From DASUPK01 sp963736685 (GTDB taxonomy: Bacteria > Actinomycetota > Thermoleophilia > Solirubrobacterales > 70-9), in the NCBI GenBank assembly GCA_963736685.1, contig CAVTPZ010000003.1:62001-126000 (forward strand): a DNA stretch of 64,000 nt, written 5' to 3'. The notes below the pieces were generated by a model. That model saw only the letters and a program-made list of their open reading frames with translations. It was not told the DNA's origin and did not search any database. Positions within the stretch are counted from its first letter, which is position 1; each line of letters opens with the position of its first letter. Shown here piece by piece: positions 56,947-64,000 of the stretch. Made by a program: the position numbers and the translations under genes.

Positions 56947-58437
56947 ATGTTCGCGGTCGCCCGGACCTTTGCGCTGATCGGCGTGGCGGCGGAGCCGGTC
57001 CACGTCGAGGTCGACATCGGCAGCGGCCTGCCCTCCTTCACGATCGTCGGCCTCCCCGATGTCGCGATCAGGGAATCGCGGGAGCGAATCCGGTCGGCCC
57101 TGGTCAACTCCGGCTTCAGCTTCCCGCAGCACCGGATCACGGCCAACCTTGCGCCGGCCGACCTGCACAAGGCCGGGCCTGGATTCGACCTCGCGATTGC
57201 GGCGGCCCTGCTGGTGGCGTCGGGCCAGCTCCCCCAGCGGGTCCTCGATACCTACGCGCTCGCCGGGGAGCTGGCGCTCGACGGTGCGATCCGTCCGGTC
57301 CCGGGCGCCCTCGCAATGGCCGAAGGAGCGCGAGGGTGGGGGATACGCGGGGTGGCGGTGGCGCCGGGCGACGCCGCCCAGGCGGCTCTGGTCGAGGGGC
57401 TCGAGATCGTCTCGATGGAGCACGCGGCCCGGCTGCGGGACCTTGCTGACGGCTCGATCGAGCCGGTCTCGGCCACGGCACCACCCGACCCACCGACCGA
57501 CGACCTCCCGAATCTGGAGGACCTCCGAGGCCACCCGGCTCTGCGCCGCTGTCTGGAGATCGCGGCGGCGGGCGCGCACAGCATCCTGCTGATCGGGCCT
57601 CCGGGTGGCGGCAAGACGCTGGCGCTCAACCGGCTGCCGTCGCTGCTTCCGCCGCTCAGCCGCGAGGAGGTGATCGAGGTGACGAGGATCGCCGGCGTCT
57701 GCGGCGAGAACGGGGGCCCCCGGGTCCGCCGCCCGTTCCGGGCTCCGCATCACACGGTGTCCGGGCGGGCGCTGGTCGGTGGCGGCTCGCCCCCGCGGCC
57801 CGGCGAGGTCACCCGGGCCCATCGCGGCGTGCTCTTCCTGGACGAGCTCGGCGAGTTCCGCCGCGATGCGCTCGAGGCGCTGCGGGTGCCACTGGAGGAG
57901 GGCTCGGTCACGGTCACAAGGACCACCGGGACCGTCTCGCTGCCCTGCCGCTTCATGCTGGTCGCGGCGTCGAACCCCTGCCCCTGCGGCAATGGGCCCG
58001 ATTCCGGCGAGTGCGAATGCCACCCGGGCGCCGTCTCGCGCTACATGGCGAAGCTCAGCGGGGCGCTGGCTGACCGCATCGACATCACCGTAGGCGTCCA
58101 CCCGCCTCCGCCGGAGCAGCTCTCGGACGAGAGGGGCGAGGGTTCGGCCGCGGTCAGGGAGCGCGTCGTGCGCGCCCGGCGCGCACAGGCGGATCGTCTC
58201 GGCTCGGGCCGGACGAACTCCGACATGACCCCGGGCGAGCTGCGCCGGCACTGTGCCCTCGAGGCGGTGCCCCGCCAGACGCTCGAAGCGGGCCAGCGCA
58301 AGCTGGGCCTCAGCGCCCGGGGCTGGGACCGGTGCCTGCGGCTCGCGCGGACGATTGCGGACCTTGCAGGAGAGGAGCGGATCGGGGTCGAGCACGTCTC
58401 CGAGGCACTCGACAAGCGCAGGCGCCCCGAGCGGTGA
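56947..58437 (+). CDS. comM: ComM/YifB AAA+ ATPase (Mg-chelatase-like)
   Basis: A 496-aa protein. The N-terminal Lon-like/ChlI domain (ARTFALIGVAAEPVHVEVDIGSGLPSFTIVGLPDVAIRESRERIRSAL, PADLHKAG) is followed by an AAA+ core with LLIGPPGGGKTLALNRLPSLLPPL (Walker A), RAPHHTVSGRALVGGG, GVLFLDELGEF (Walker B) and ASNPCPCG. In other bacteria it acts as a helicase for branch migration during transformation. Overlaps dprA (GTGA). Confidence 0.93.
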   Translation: MFAVARTFALIGVAAEPVHVEVDIGSGLPSFTIVGLPDVAIRESRERIRSALVNSGFSFPQHRITANLAPADLHKAGPGFDLAIAAALLVASGQLPQRVLDTYALAGELALDGAIRPVPGALAMAEGARGWGIRGVAVAPGDAAQAALVEGLEIVSMEHAARLRDLADGSIEPVSATAPPDPPTDDLPNLEDLRGHPALRRCLEIAAAGAHSILLIGPPGGGKTLALNRLPSLLPPLSREEVIEVTRIAGVCGENGGPRVRRPFRAPHHTVSGRALVGGGSPPRPGEVTRAHRGVLFLDELGEFRRDALEALRVPLEEGSVTVTRTTGTVSLPCRFMLVAASNPCPCGNGPDSGECECHPGAVSRYMAKLSGALADRIDITVGVHPPPPEQLSDERGEGSAAVRERVVRARRAQADRLGSGRTNSDMTPGELRRHCALEAVPRQTLEAGQRKLGLSARGWDRCLRLARTIADLAGEERIGVEHVSEALDKRRRPER

Positions 58438-59567
58438 GTGCACGGCCCGAAGCCTGCGCCGACTGCCTGCGGCGGGCCTGGCTGATCGCCGAGCTCGCCG
58501 GGCACATCGAGAAGGCGGTCGACAACAGGGTGGGGAGCCGCGCGCATGAGTTGCTCTCGCTCGCCGACGACCAGTTGGCCGAGGCGATGGCCGGGCCACG
58601 CGCGGGCGAGCTCCTGGAAGGCGCCGCCCGGAGGCGGCCCCGGCGCCTGAGGGAGGAGATCGCCGGCGCTCGCGCCTGGGCCTGCTGCCGCCACACCGAG
58701 CTCTTCCCGAGCGCGCTGCACGCGCTGGGCGACCCTCCGGCGGTGCTGTTCGGCCGGGGGGATCCGGACCTGCTCGCAGGGCTCGCAGACGAGCGCATGG
58801 TCACCATCGTCGGGTCGCGAAGGGCCAGCGCCTACGGCCGGGAGATAGCAATGAAGCTCGCCCTCGAGATCGCCTCGGCCGGCCTCGACGTGGTGAGCGG
58901 GATGGCGATCGGGATCGACTCGTGCGCCCACCGCGGAGCCCTCGAGGCGGGCGGCCTCACCGTGGCCGTGCTCGGCTGCGGAGTCGACGTCCCGTATCCG
59001 CCCCGCCACACCCGTCTCTACGAGGAGATCGTAAGCAGGGGGCTGGTGATCGCGGAGCTGCCGCCGGGGACGACCGCGCGGCGCTGGACGTTCCCTGCTC
59101 GAAATCGGATCATGGCGGCGCTCAGCCGGATGACCGTGGTCGTGGAGGCGCGGGAGCGCTCCGGCTCGCTGATCACCGCCGAGATGGCCCACGACCTCGA
59201 CCGGGAGGTGGGGGCGGTCCCGGGCCGGGTCGGATCCTCGCCCGCGGCCGGCACCAACGCCCTGTTGCGCGACGGAGCGTCCGTCATCAGGGGAGCCGAG
59301 GACGTTCTCGACTCAATGGTCGGCGTGGGGCTTGAGCCCATGCGGGCTCGCGTGCCCCGTGGCCCGGCGCTCGAGCCCGAGCTGGCCGGTGTGCTGTCGC
59401 TCGTGGAGGACGGGCCGACGAGCGCCGATGCCCTGGCCCGGGCGTCGGGACTGGGGCCTGGGCCGCTCGCCGCCGCGCTGGTGCAGCTGGAGCTGGCCGG
59501 CTATGTGCGATCGGATGCCACGGGCAGCTACGAAAGGACGGCGCTCACAGCGCCCGAGCCCGCGTAG
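58434..59567 (+). CDS. dprA: DNA processing protein DprA
   Basis: A 377-aa DprA loading RecA on incoming single-stranded DNA. The Rossmann-like core shows ERMVTIVGSRRASAYGREIAMKLA, VSGMAIGIDSCAHRGALEAGGLTVAVLGCGVDVPYPPRHTRLYEEI, TFPARNRIMAALSRMTVVVEARERSGSLITAEMA and GTNALLRDGA. A C-terminal winged helix (LVEDGPTSADALARASGL) follows. The N-terminal ~110 residues are a helical SAM-like extension. GTG start overlaps comM. Confidence 0.94.
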   Translation: MSARPEACADCLRRAWLIAELAGHIEKAVDNRVGSRAHELLSLADDQLAEAMAGPRAGELLEGAARRRPRRLREEIAGARAWACCRHTELFPSALHALGDPPAVLFGRGDPDLLAGLADERMVTIVGSRRASAYGREIAMKLALEIASAGLDVVSGMAIGIDSCAHRGALEAGGLTVAVLGCGVDVPYPPRHTRLYEEIVSRGLVIAELPPGTTARRWTFPARNRIMAALSRMTVVVEARERSGSLITAEMAHDLDREVGAVPGRVGSSPAAGTNALLRDGASVIRGAEDVLDSMVGVGLEPMRARVPRGPALEPELAGVLSLVEDGPTSADALARASGLGPGPLAAALVQLELAGYVRSDATGSYERTALTAPEPA

Positions 59568-59577
59568 CGACCGTCAC

Positions 59578-59583
59578 TAGCCT
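59578..59583 (+). promoter_or_regulatory. -10-like element before thiD
   Basis: TAGCCT ends seven bases before the thiD GTG at 59591. Confidence 0.4.
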
Positions 59584-59590
59584 TATCCGA

Positions 59591-60385
59591 GTGACGGCCG
59601 AGAGGCGCATCCCGATCGCGATGACGATCGCGAGCTCGGATTCCGGCGGCGGCGCCGGGATCCAGGCGGACCTGAAGGCGTTCGCGCGCTGCGGCGTGCA
59701 CGGCACCTCGGCCATCGTCGCGCTCACGGCCCAGAACACCCGCGAGGTGATCTCGGTCGAGACCCTGCCGCGGCAGTTCATCCTCGACCAGGTTCGGGCC
59801 GTAGTCACCGATATGGGCGTCGACGCGGTCAAGATCGGGATGCTCTTCGATGAGCCCACGATCGAGGCGGTGAACGATGCCCTCGACGAGGTGGCGGGCG
59901 CCCCGGTGGTGCTGGACCCCGTGATGGTCGCCGAGAGTGGCGCCGTCCTGCTGAAGCCCGAGGCGAGGCAGGCCCTGGTCGAGCGGATCGTGCCTCGCGC
60001 CACCGTCGTCACCCCCAACGCCTCGGAGGCGCGTGAGCTCACCGGGCTCGGCGGCGACGCATCGCCCGAGCAACTCGCCCGCGCGGTCCACGCGCTCGGC
60101 CCCGAGGTCGCGGTCGTCACGGGCGGCCACCTCGACGGGGCCGACCGCTTCTTCAACGGCGAGATCCTCGAGGAGATTCCCGGCCCCCGCCATCCCGACG
60201 GCGCCGCCCACGGGTCCGGCTGCACCCACTCATCGGCCCTGGCGGCGCGGCTCGCGCGGGGCGACACGCCGCTCGAGGCCGCCCGCGAGGCGCGCCGGAT
60301 CGCCGCCGAGGCGGTGGCGCAGGGGCTGCGTGAAATCGGCTCCGGAGCCGGACCGGTGGATGCCCTGGGCATAATCAACACATGA
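59591..60385 (+). CDS. thiD: Hydroxymethylpyrimidine/phosphomethylpyrimidine kinase
   Basis: A 264-aa ribokinase-fold enzyme phosphorylating HMP and HMP-P for thiamine. It has AMTIASSDSGGGAGIQADLKAF, the GVHGTSAIVALTAQNT stretch, DPVMVAESGAVLL, VVTPNASEAREL and GSGCTHSSALAARLARG (anion hole with catalytic Cys/Asp-like position). No other thiamine gene is nearby and no TPP riboswitch is seen in the 23-bp gap to dprA. Confidence 0.92.
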   Translation: MTAERRIPIAMTIASSDSGGGAGIQADLKAFARCGVHGTSAIVALTAQNTREVISVETLPRQFILDQVRAVVTDMGVDAVKIGMLFDEPTIEAVNDALDEVAGAPVVLDPVMVAESGAVLLKPEARQALVERIVPRATVVTPNASEARELTGLGGDASPEQLARAVHALGPEVAVVTGGHLDGADRFFNGEILEEIPGPRHPDGAAHGSGCTHSSALAARLARGDTPLEAAREARRIAAEAVAQGLREIGSGAGPVDALGIINT

Positions 60386-60627
60386 AGCTGCTTCGCATGA
60401 CACCGGGGAAGGGCGACGTGCTGCTCGCCGAGGGCGATCGGGACGTGGCCGAGGACGAGGAGCGCCTCGTCCGCGAGTTCCGCCGGCAGCTCGACCTCGG
60501 GATGTGGGCAGCGGTCCCGCATGAGGGGACGGGCGGCAGCCGCGAGGCGACGATGGTCCGCGACTTCTCGGAGATTCCCGCGGGGGCCGAGCGGGTGATC
60601 TTCTTCCCGCAGGCAGCGGGCGGCTGA
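60382..60627 (+). CDS. Small conserved-looking protein ending in Gly-Gly
   Basis: An 81-aa protein of unknown function. Likely secondary structure by eye is two N-terminal strands (MKLLRMT, DVLLAEG), one helix (AEDEERLVREFRRQL), then strands MWAAVP and ERVIFFP, ending in QAAGG. The order strand-strand-helix-strand-strand with a terminal di-Gly is reminiscent of ubiquitin-like beta-grasp proteins, but I cannot show homology. ATG overlaps the thiD stop (ATGA). CATAAT (60370-60375) ends six bases upstream. Its TGA shares an A with the next ATG. Confidence 0.6.
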   Translation: MKLLRMTPGKGDVLLAEGDRDVAEDEERLVREFRRQLDLGMWAAVPHEGTGGSREATMVRDFSEIPAGAERVIFFPQAAGG

Positions 60628-61043
60628 TGCGGCGCAGATACGTTCGCAATACGGCGCGAGACCGCCGCGCCGAGCAGCGGGCCCGCGAGCTGCTCCGCGC
60701 GACGGCTGGTCCCGAGGCCCTGGACACCTACGAGCGATTCGGTCTGCTCTCGGTGGAGAAGGACGAGTACGGCTACCTGATCTACCCGCATCGCCCCCTG
60801 GTCGCATACGACGCGGCGAGCGGCGAGTTGCTCAGCGAGTACTGCGTGCGCTTTCGTGACGGGTCGGACCCGGAGGCAGGGGAGAGGCTCCCCGATGCCG
60901 ACGACGTGCTCGCCAAGTGGATGGCGCTGCGCGCCGACGAGCACGAGCTGATCCGGACGGCGAACGTCCATCCGCTGGGCCGCCAACTCGACCCGGCTAT
61001 GGTCCGGCGCGACCTGGAGGCGGTGAGGCAATGGCGGAGATGA
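60627..61043 (+). CDS. Protein of unknown function, paired with the Gly-Gly protein
   Basis: A 138-aa protein. A basic helical N-terminus (MRRRYVRNTARDRRAEQRARELL) is followed by a mixed domain, YERFGLLSVEKDEYGYLIYPHRPLVAYDAASGELLSEYCVRFRDGS, with one Cys, then a helical end (DVLAKWMALRADEHELIRTANVHPLG). I do not recognise the family. It is translationally coupled to the 81-aa gene (TGATG), and ilvD follows 12 bp later, so the pair sits inside a metabolic operon. Confidence 0.6.
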   Translation: MRRRYVRNTARDRRAEQRARELLRATAGPEALDTYERFGLLSVEKDEYGYLIYPHRPLVAYDAASGELLSEYCVRFRDGSDPEAGERLPDADDVLAKWMALRADEHELIRTANVHPLGRQLDPAMVRRDLEAVRQWRR

Positions 61044-61055
61044 GAGACGAACGGA

Positions 61056-62717
61056 ATGCGCACGCGCTCGAGCGTGGTCTTCGACGGCCCCGAGCGCGCC
61101 TTCGCGCGCGCGTACATGAAGGGGATCGGCTTCGGGGACGATGACCTGCGCCGTCCGACGGTCGGGATCGCCAATACCTGGATCGAGGCGATGCCCTGCA
61201 ACTTCCACCTCCGAGGCCTGGCCGAGCACGTCAAGGAGGGCGTCCGCGCCGCTGGCGGCACGCCGCTCGAGTTCAACTCGATCGCGATCTCGGACGGGAT
61301 CACGATGGGGACTGAGGGCATGAAGACCTCCCTCGTCAGCCGCGAGGTGATCGCGGACTCCATCGAGCTCACTGCTCGCGGGTACCAGTTCGACGCGGTG
61401 ATCGCGCTCTCCGGCTGCGACAAGACCATCCCGGGGTGCGTGATGGCGCTCGCGCGCCTCGACATCCCGTCGCTGATGCTCTACGGCGGCTCGATCCTGC
61501 CCGGCCGCTGGCATGACCAGGACGTGACGATCCAGGACGTCTTCGAGGCGATCGGCAAGCACGCCACCGGGGAGATGTCGGACGACGACCTCTACGAGCT
61601 CGAGGGATGCGCCAGCCCGGGTGCCGGCGCCTGCGGCGCGCAGTTCACCGCGAACACGATGGCCAGCGCCTTCGAGGTGATGGGGATCACCCCGATGGGC
61701 TCCGGCATGGTGCCCGCCGTGGCCGACGCGCGCAACGACGTCGCGCGCCAGGCCGGCGAGCTCGTCATGAAGGTGCTCGAGGAGGACCTGCGCCCCAGCC
61801 AGATCATCACCAAGGAGTCGCTCGAGAACGCGATCGCGACCGTCTGCATGTCAGGCGGCTCGACCAACGGCGTCCTCCATCTGCTGGCCGTCGCGAATGA
61901 GGCGGGCATCGAGCTCGACATCGACGACTTCGATCGGATCTCGGAGAAGACGCCGCTGCTCGGCGACCTGAAGCCGGGCGGACGCTTCGTCGCCAAGGAC
62001 CTCTACGAGGCGGGCGGCGTCGGGGTGCTCGCCAAGCGCCTCGACGAGGCGGGCGTGCTCAACCGGGAGTGCATCACGGTCACCGGCAGGACCATCGGCG
62101 AGGAAGCGGACGCGACCCAGGAGACCCCGGCACAGCAGGTCGTCCGGCCCCTCGGCGATCCGCTCAAGCCGACCGGAGGTCTCGTGATCCTGCGCGGCAA
62201 CCTCGCGCCAGAGGGATGCGTGGTCAAGGTGGCGGGCGAGGAGCGCAAGAAGCACACGGGCCCGGCTCGCGTCTTCGGCTCCGAGGAGGAATGCTTCGCC
62301 GTGGTCGAACAGCAGGGCATCAAGCCCGGGGACGTCGTCGTGATCCGCAACGAGGGCCCATCCGGCGGCCCCGGGATGCGGGAGATGCTCCAGGTGACGG
62401 CCGCCCTGGTCGGCGAGGGGATCGGCGACCAGGTGGCCCTGCTCACCGACGGCCGGTTCTCCGGCGCCACCCATGGGCTGATGGCGGGCCACGTGGCTCC
62501 CGAGGCGATTCGCGGCGGGCCGATCGCCGCCGTGCAGGAGGGCGATGAGATCACGCTGGACATCGATGCCCGGCGCCTCGACGTCGACCTCTCCGACGAG
62601 GAGATCGCGCGCCGTGTCGAGATGTACGCGCCGCCCGAGCCTCGCTACAAGCGCGGGGTGATGGCGAAGTACGCCGCCTCGGTTTCGAGCGCTTCAGAGG
62701 GCGCCGTTACGGGATAG
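61056..62717 (+). CDS. ilvD: Dihydroxy-acid dehydratase
   Basis: A 553-aa Fe-S dehydratase of branched-chain amino acid synthesis. Cys ligands are visible in EAMPCNFHL, SGCDKTIPGCVMA and GAGACGAQFTANTMA; further signatures are GTEGMKTSLVSREVIADSIE, CMSGGSTNGVLHLLA and TDGRFSGATHGLMAGHVAPEA. Full length. No other ilv or leu gene is present in the window. Confidence 0.96.
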   Translation: MRTRSSVVFDGPERAFARAYMKGIGFGDDDLRRPTVGIANTWIEAMPCNFHLRGLAEHVKEGVRAAGGTPLEFNSIAISDGITMGTEGMKTSLVSREVIADSIELTARGYQFDAVIALSGCDKTIPGCVMALARLDIPSLMLYGGSILPGRWHDQDVTIQDVFEAIGKHATGEMSDDDLYELEGCASPGAGACGAQFTANTMASAFEVMGITPMGSGMVPAVADARNDVARQAGELVMKVLEEDLRPSQIITKESLENAIATVCMSGGSTNGVLHLLAVANEAGIELDIDDFDRISEKTPLLGDLKPGGRFVAKDLYEAGGVGVLAKRLDEAGVLNRECITVTGRTIGEEADATQETPAQQVVRPLGDPLKPTGGLVILRGNLAPEGCVVKVAGEERKKHTGPARVFGSEEECFAVVEQQGIKPGDVVVIRNEGPSGGPGMREMLQVTAALVGEGIGDQVALLTDGRFSGATHGLMAGHVAPEAIRGGPIAAVQEGDEITLDIDARRLDVDLSDEEIARRVEMYAPPEPRYKRGVMAKYAASVSSASEGAVTG

Positions 62718-62720
62718 GTT
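62715..62720 (+). promoter_or_regulatory. -10-like element before the PRC-barrel-like gene
   Basis: TAGGTT ends seven bases before the GTG at 62728 and overlaps the ilvD stop codon. The same hexamer precedes tyrA. Confidence 0.4.
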
Positions 62721-62727
62721 CTGGTTC

Positions 62728-63090
62728 GTGGACTACGGAGAGCCCACCTCATACCTGACCCTCAGCGAGGGCTGCTCGGTGATCAGCTCCGATGGCAAGG
62801 AGGTCGGCACGGTTCAGCATGTGCTCGCCGACGAGGAGGAAGACGTCTTCGACGGCATCGTGATCGACACCCAGCTCGGGCCGGGCGGTCTGTTGTTCGT
62901 CGATGCGCCCCAGGTGAGCCAGTGCCGCGAGCGAGCCGTCCTGCTCTCGGTGCCGGCCGCGGAGGTGGAGAACCTTCCCAAGCCCGCACCAAACCCAGCG
63001 GTCATGGAGAACCACGGTGTGGAGGATTCCCAGAGCGCCCTACAGGCGAAGCTGCACAGGGCCTGGGACAGGATCTCGGGCAATAACTGA
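62728..63090 (+). CDS. PRC-barrel-like small protein
   Basis: A 120-aa acidic protein. The first ~75 residues match a PRC-barrel/DUF2171 pattern (YLTLSEGCSVISSDGKEVGTVQHVLADEEEDVFDGIVIDT, then GGLLFVDAPQVSQCRERAVLLSV). A Pro/Asn-rich linker and a short helix (ALQAKLHRAWDRI) follow. Such proteins are often stress- or envelope-associated, without defined activity. GTG start. Confidence 0.7.
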   Translation: MDYGEPTSYLTLSEGCSVISSDGKEVGTVQHVLADEEEDVFDGIVIDTQLGPGGLLFVDAPQVSQCRERAVLLSVPAAEVENLPKPAPNPAVMENHGVEDSQSALQAKLHRAWDRISGNN

Positions 63091-63098
63091 GAGCGCGG

Positions 63099-64000
63099 TC
63101 ACGGGCTGACCGCGCCGGCGTCCTCGGCCGGCTGGCGCACATTCACCGGTGACGGGCGCCCGAGGTGCTCGTGCACGTAGGTCACGACCATGGCGCCCTC
63201 GCCGACGGCGGTGGCGACGCGCTTCGCCGAGCCCGAGCGTGCGTCCCCGACCGCGTAGATGCCCGGGACGCTCGTGCCCAGCAGATGCTCGCTGCCCGCC
63301 CTCGAGCCGGTGAGGACGAAGCCGTTGTCGTCGCGCGCGACCGAATCGCCGAGCCAGTCCGTATGCGGGTCGGCGCCGAGGAAGAGGAACAGGTTCGAGA
63401 GCGGGACGCGTTCTCCGTCCTTGAGCGTGACCGCCTCGAGCTGGCCGTCGCTTCCATGCAGCCGGGCGATCTCGCTTCGGTCCCGGACCTGGACCCCGTA
63501 TCGATCGAGGTCGCGGATCAGGTAGTTGGACATGGTCTCGCTCAGGTCCGCGCGCCGGTGAAGCAGCGTCACAAGCGCCCCTCCGCGAGCCAGCCAGATC
63601 GCGGCCTGCGCGGCCGAGTTGCCACCGCCCACCACGCCGACGCGGCTGCCGCCGCAGCTTCGCGCCTCGGGCGGACCCGCGGCGTAGAAGACGCTGATCC
63701 CCTCGTACTCGGGGAGGTGCTCGCAGGCGAGCCGCCGGTACTGGGCGCCGGTGGAGATCACGATGGCGCGAGCAAAGATCTCGTTTCCGTCCTCGACGCG
63801 AACCAGGTGCCGGTCGCCGTCGGGCTCGAGGCTGGTGGCGATGTACGGAGTCGCGGTCCTCGCGCCGAACTTCCGCGCCTGGGTGACCGCCCGGCTGGTG
63901 AGCTCTCCGCCGCGGATTCCGGCCGGGAAACCGAGGTAGTTCTCGATCCTCCTCGAGAAGCCCGCCTGTCCGCCGAGGACGGTTCGCTCGAGCACGAGGG
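63099..64000 (-). CDS. FAD-dependent pyridine nucleotide-disulphide-type reductase, partial
   Basis: The 3' part (about 300 codons) of a thioredoxin-reductase-like flavoprotein; the FAD-binding N-terminus lies beyond the right edge. Visible are ERTVLGGQAGFSRRIENYLGFP, an NADPH-binding VGVVGGGNSAAQAAIWLARGGALVTLLHRR, LFLFLGADPHTDWL and VPGIYAVGDARSGSAKRVATAVGEGAMVV. The canonical redox C-x-x-C of TrxB is absent (the region reads YAAGPPEARSCGGSRVG). It therefore belongs to the non-disulphide group that is often fused to cyclic-nucleotide-binding or receiver domains upstream. Confidence 0.88.
   Translation of the reverse strand, partial: LVLERTVLGGQAGFSRRIENYLGFPAGIRGGELTSRAVTQARKFGARTATPYIATSLEPDGDRHLVRVEDGNEIFARAIVISTGAQYRRLACEHLPEYEGISVFYAAGPPEARSCGGSRVGVVGGGNSAAQAAIWLARGGALVTLLHRRADLSETMSNYLIRDLDRYGVQVRDRSEIARLHGSDGQLEAVTLKDGERVPLSNLFLFLGADPHTDWLGDSVARDDNGFVLTGSRAGSEHLLGTSVPGIYAVGDARSGSAKRVATAVGEGAMVVTYVHEHLGRPSPVNVRQPAEDAGAVSP

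Noticed and set aside
1..64000. tRNA, rRNA, CRISPR array, prophage or insertion sequence
   Set aside because: I found no cloverleaf-like intergenic sequence, regularly spaced repeats, transposase, integrase or phage gene in any gap.

Overview
The window is a gene-dense, high-GC stretch (almost no intergenic DNA above 200 bp, heavy GTG/TTG start use) from an actinobacterium-like chromosome. Two small exported proteins (starts near 40181 and 51722) carry the N-terminal hydrophobic signature ending in FIALGG-x-x-YA that I associate with Thermoleophilia (Solirubrobacterales/Gaiellales). Together with the gene order, that class is my best guess; no rRNA or marker phylogeny is available. I see no tRNA, rRNA, CRISPR, prophage or insertion sequence. 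Several genes have a broken frame or no ATG/GTG/TTG at the conserved N-terminus, so the sequence may be a draft or metagenome-derived assembly, or the organism may use rare start codons.

Layout. 1-3.4 kb: scpA (partial) and scpB of the SMC complex, two exported cell-wall enzymes, a pseudouridine synthase and chorismate mutase. 3.4-11.2 kb: aromatic amino acid genes (hisC-type aminotransferase, DAHP synthase, tyrA, aroA), then cmk and der. A short open frame ending in Tyr-Phe-Tyr-Phe-Trp-Arg-Phe-Pro precedes the DAHP synthase and looks like an attenuator leader peptide. 11.2-22.6 kb: a DUF3352 membrane protein, metK, an SDR, a PH-domain protein, priA, a frame-broken AbiEi/DUF559 gene, def-fmt, a zinc ribbon protein, rpe and a potassium-channel-like protein. 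22.6-28.1 kb: a cupin, a flippase, and the riboflavin operon ribD-ribE-ribBA-ribH. 28.1-36.4 kb: an EAL protein, then rpmB-fakA-(GST)-(DUF427)-recG-rsmD-coaD-(DivIVA/SepIVA-like). 36.4-41.2 kb: an accessory region with a probable acyl-CoA module (APH-type phosphotransferase, DUF6285, SDR, enoyl-CoA hydratase) and an exported lectin-like protein. 41.2-49.1 kb: yceD-rpmF-plsX-acpP-rnc-smc-(GST)-ftsY. 49-51.7 kb: three exported proteins, two of them peptidoglycan enzymes. 51.9-56.8 kb: ffh-rpsP-khpA-trmD-rplS-lepB-rnhB, with yraN convergent. 56.9-64 kb: comM-dprA, thiD, an unknown small-gene pair, ilvD, a PRC-barrel-like protein and a partial flavoprotein reductase.

How the genes fit together. 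The window covers chromosome organisation (ScpAB and SMC), co-translational secretion (FtsY, Ffh, signal peptidase), ribosome components and modification, DNA repair and uptake (PriA, RecG, DprA, ComM), cofactor synthesis (riboflavin, CoA, SAM, ThiD) and the shikimate-to-tyrosine/phenylalanine branch. A recurring regulatory feature is a TANNNT-like hexamer ending 6-11 nt before the start codon of about 20 genes, on both strands and sometimes inside operons. That is the geometry expected of leaderless mRNAs.

The most unusual items are the aromatic leader peptide with competing hairpins, an RNase III that lacks four of its six usual catalytic-site acidic residues, a T7-tailed hairpin just upstream of an acidic-tailed L19 gene, a two-copy interspersed palindromic repeat, and a ribD frame whose only well-placed initiation codon is AUC.
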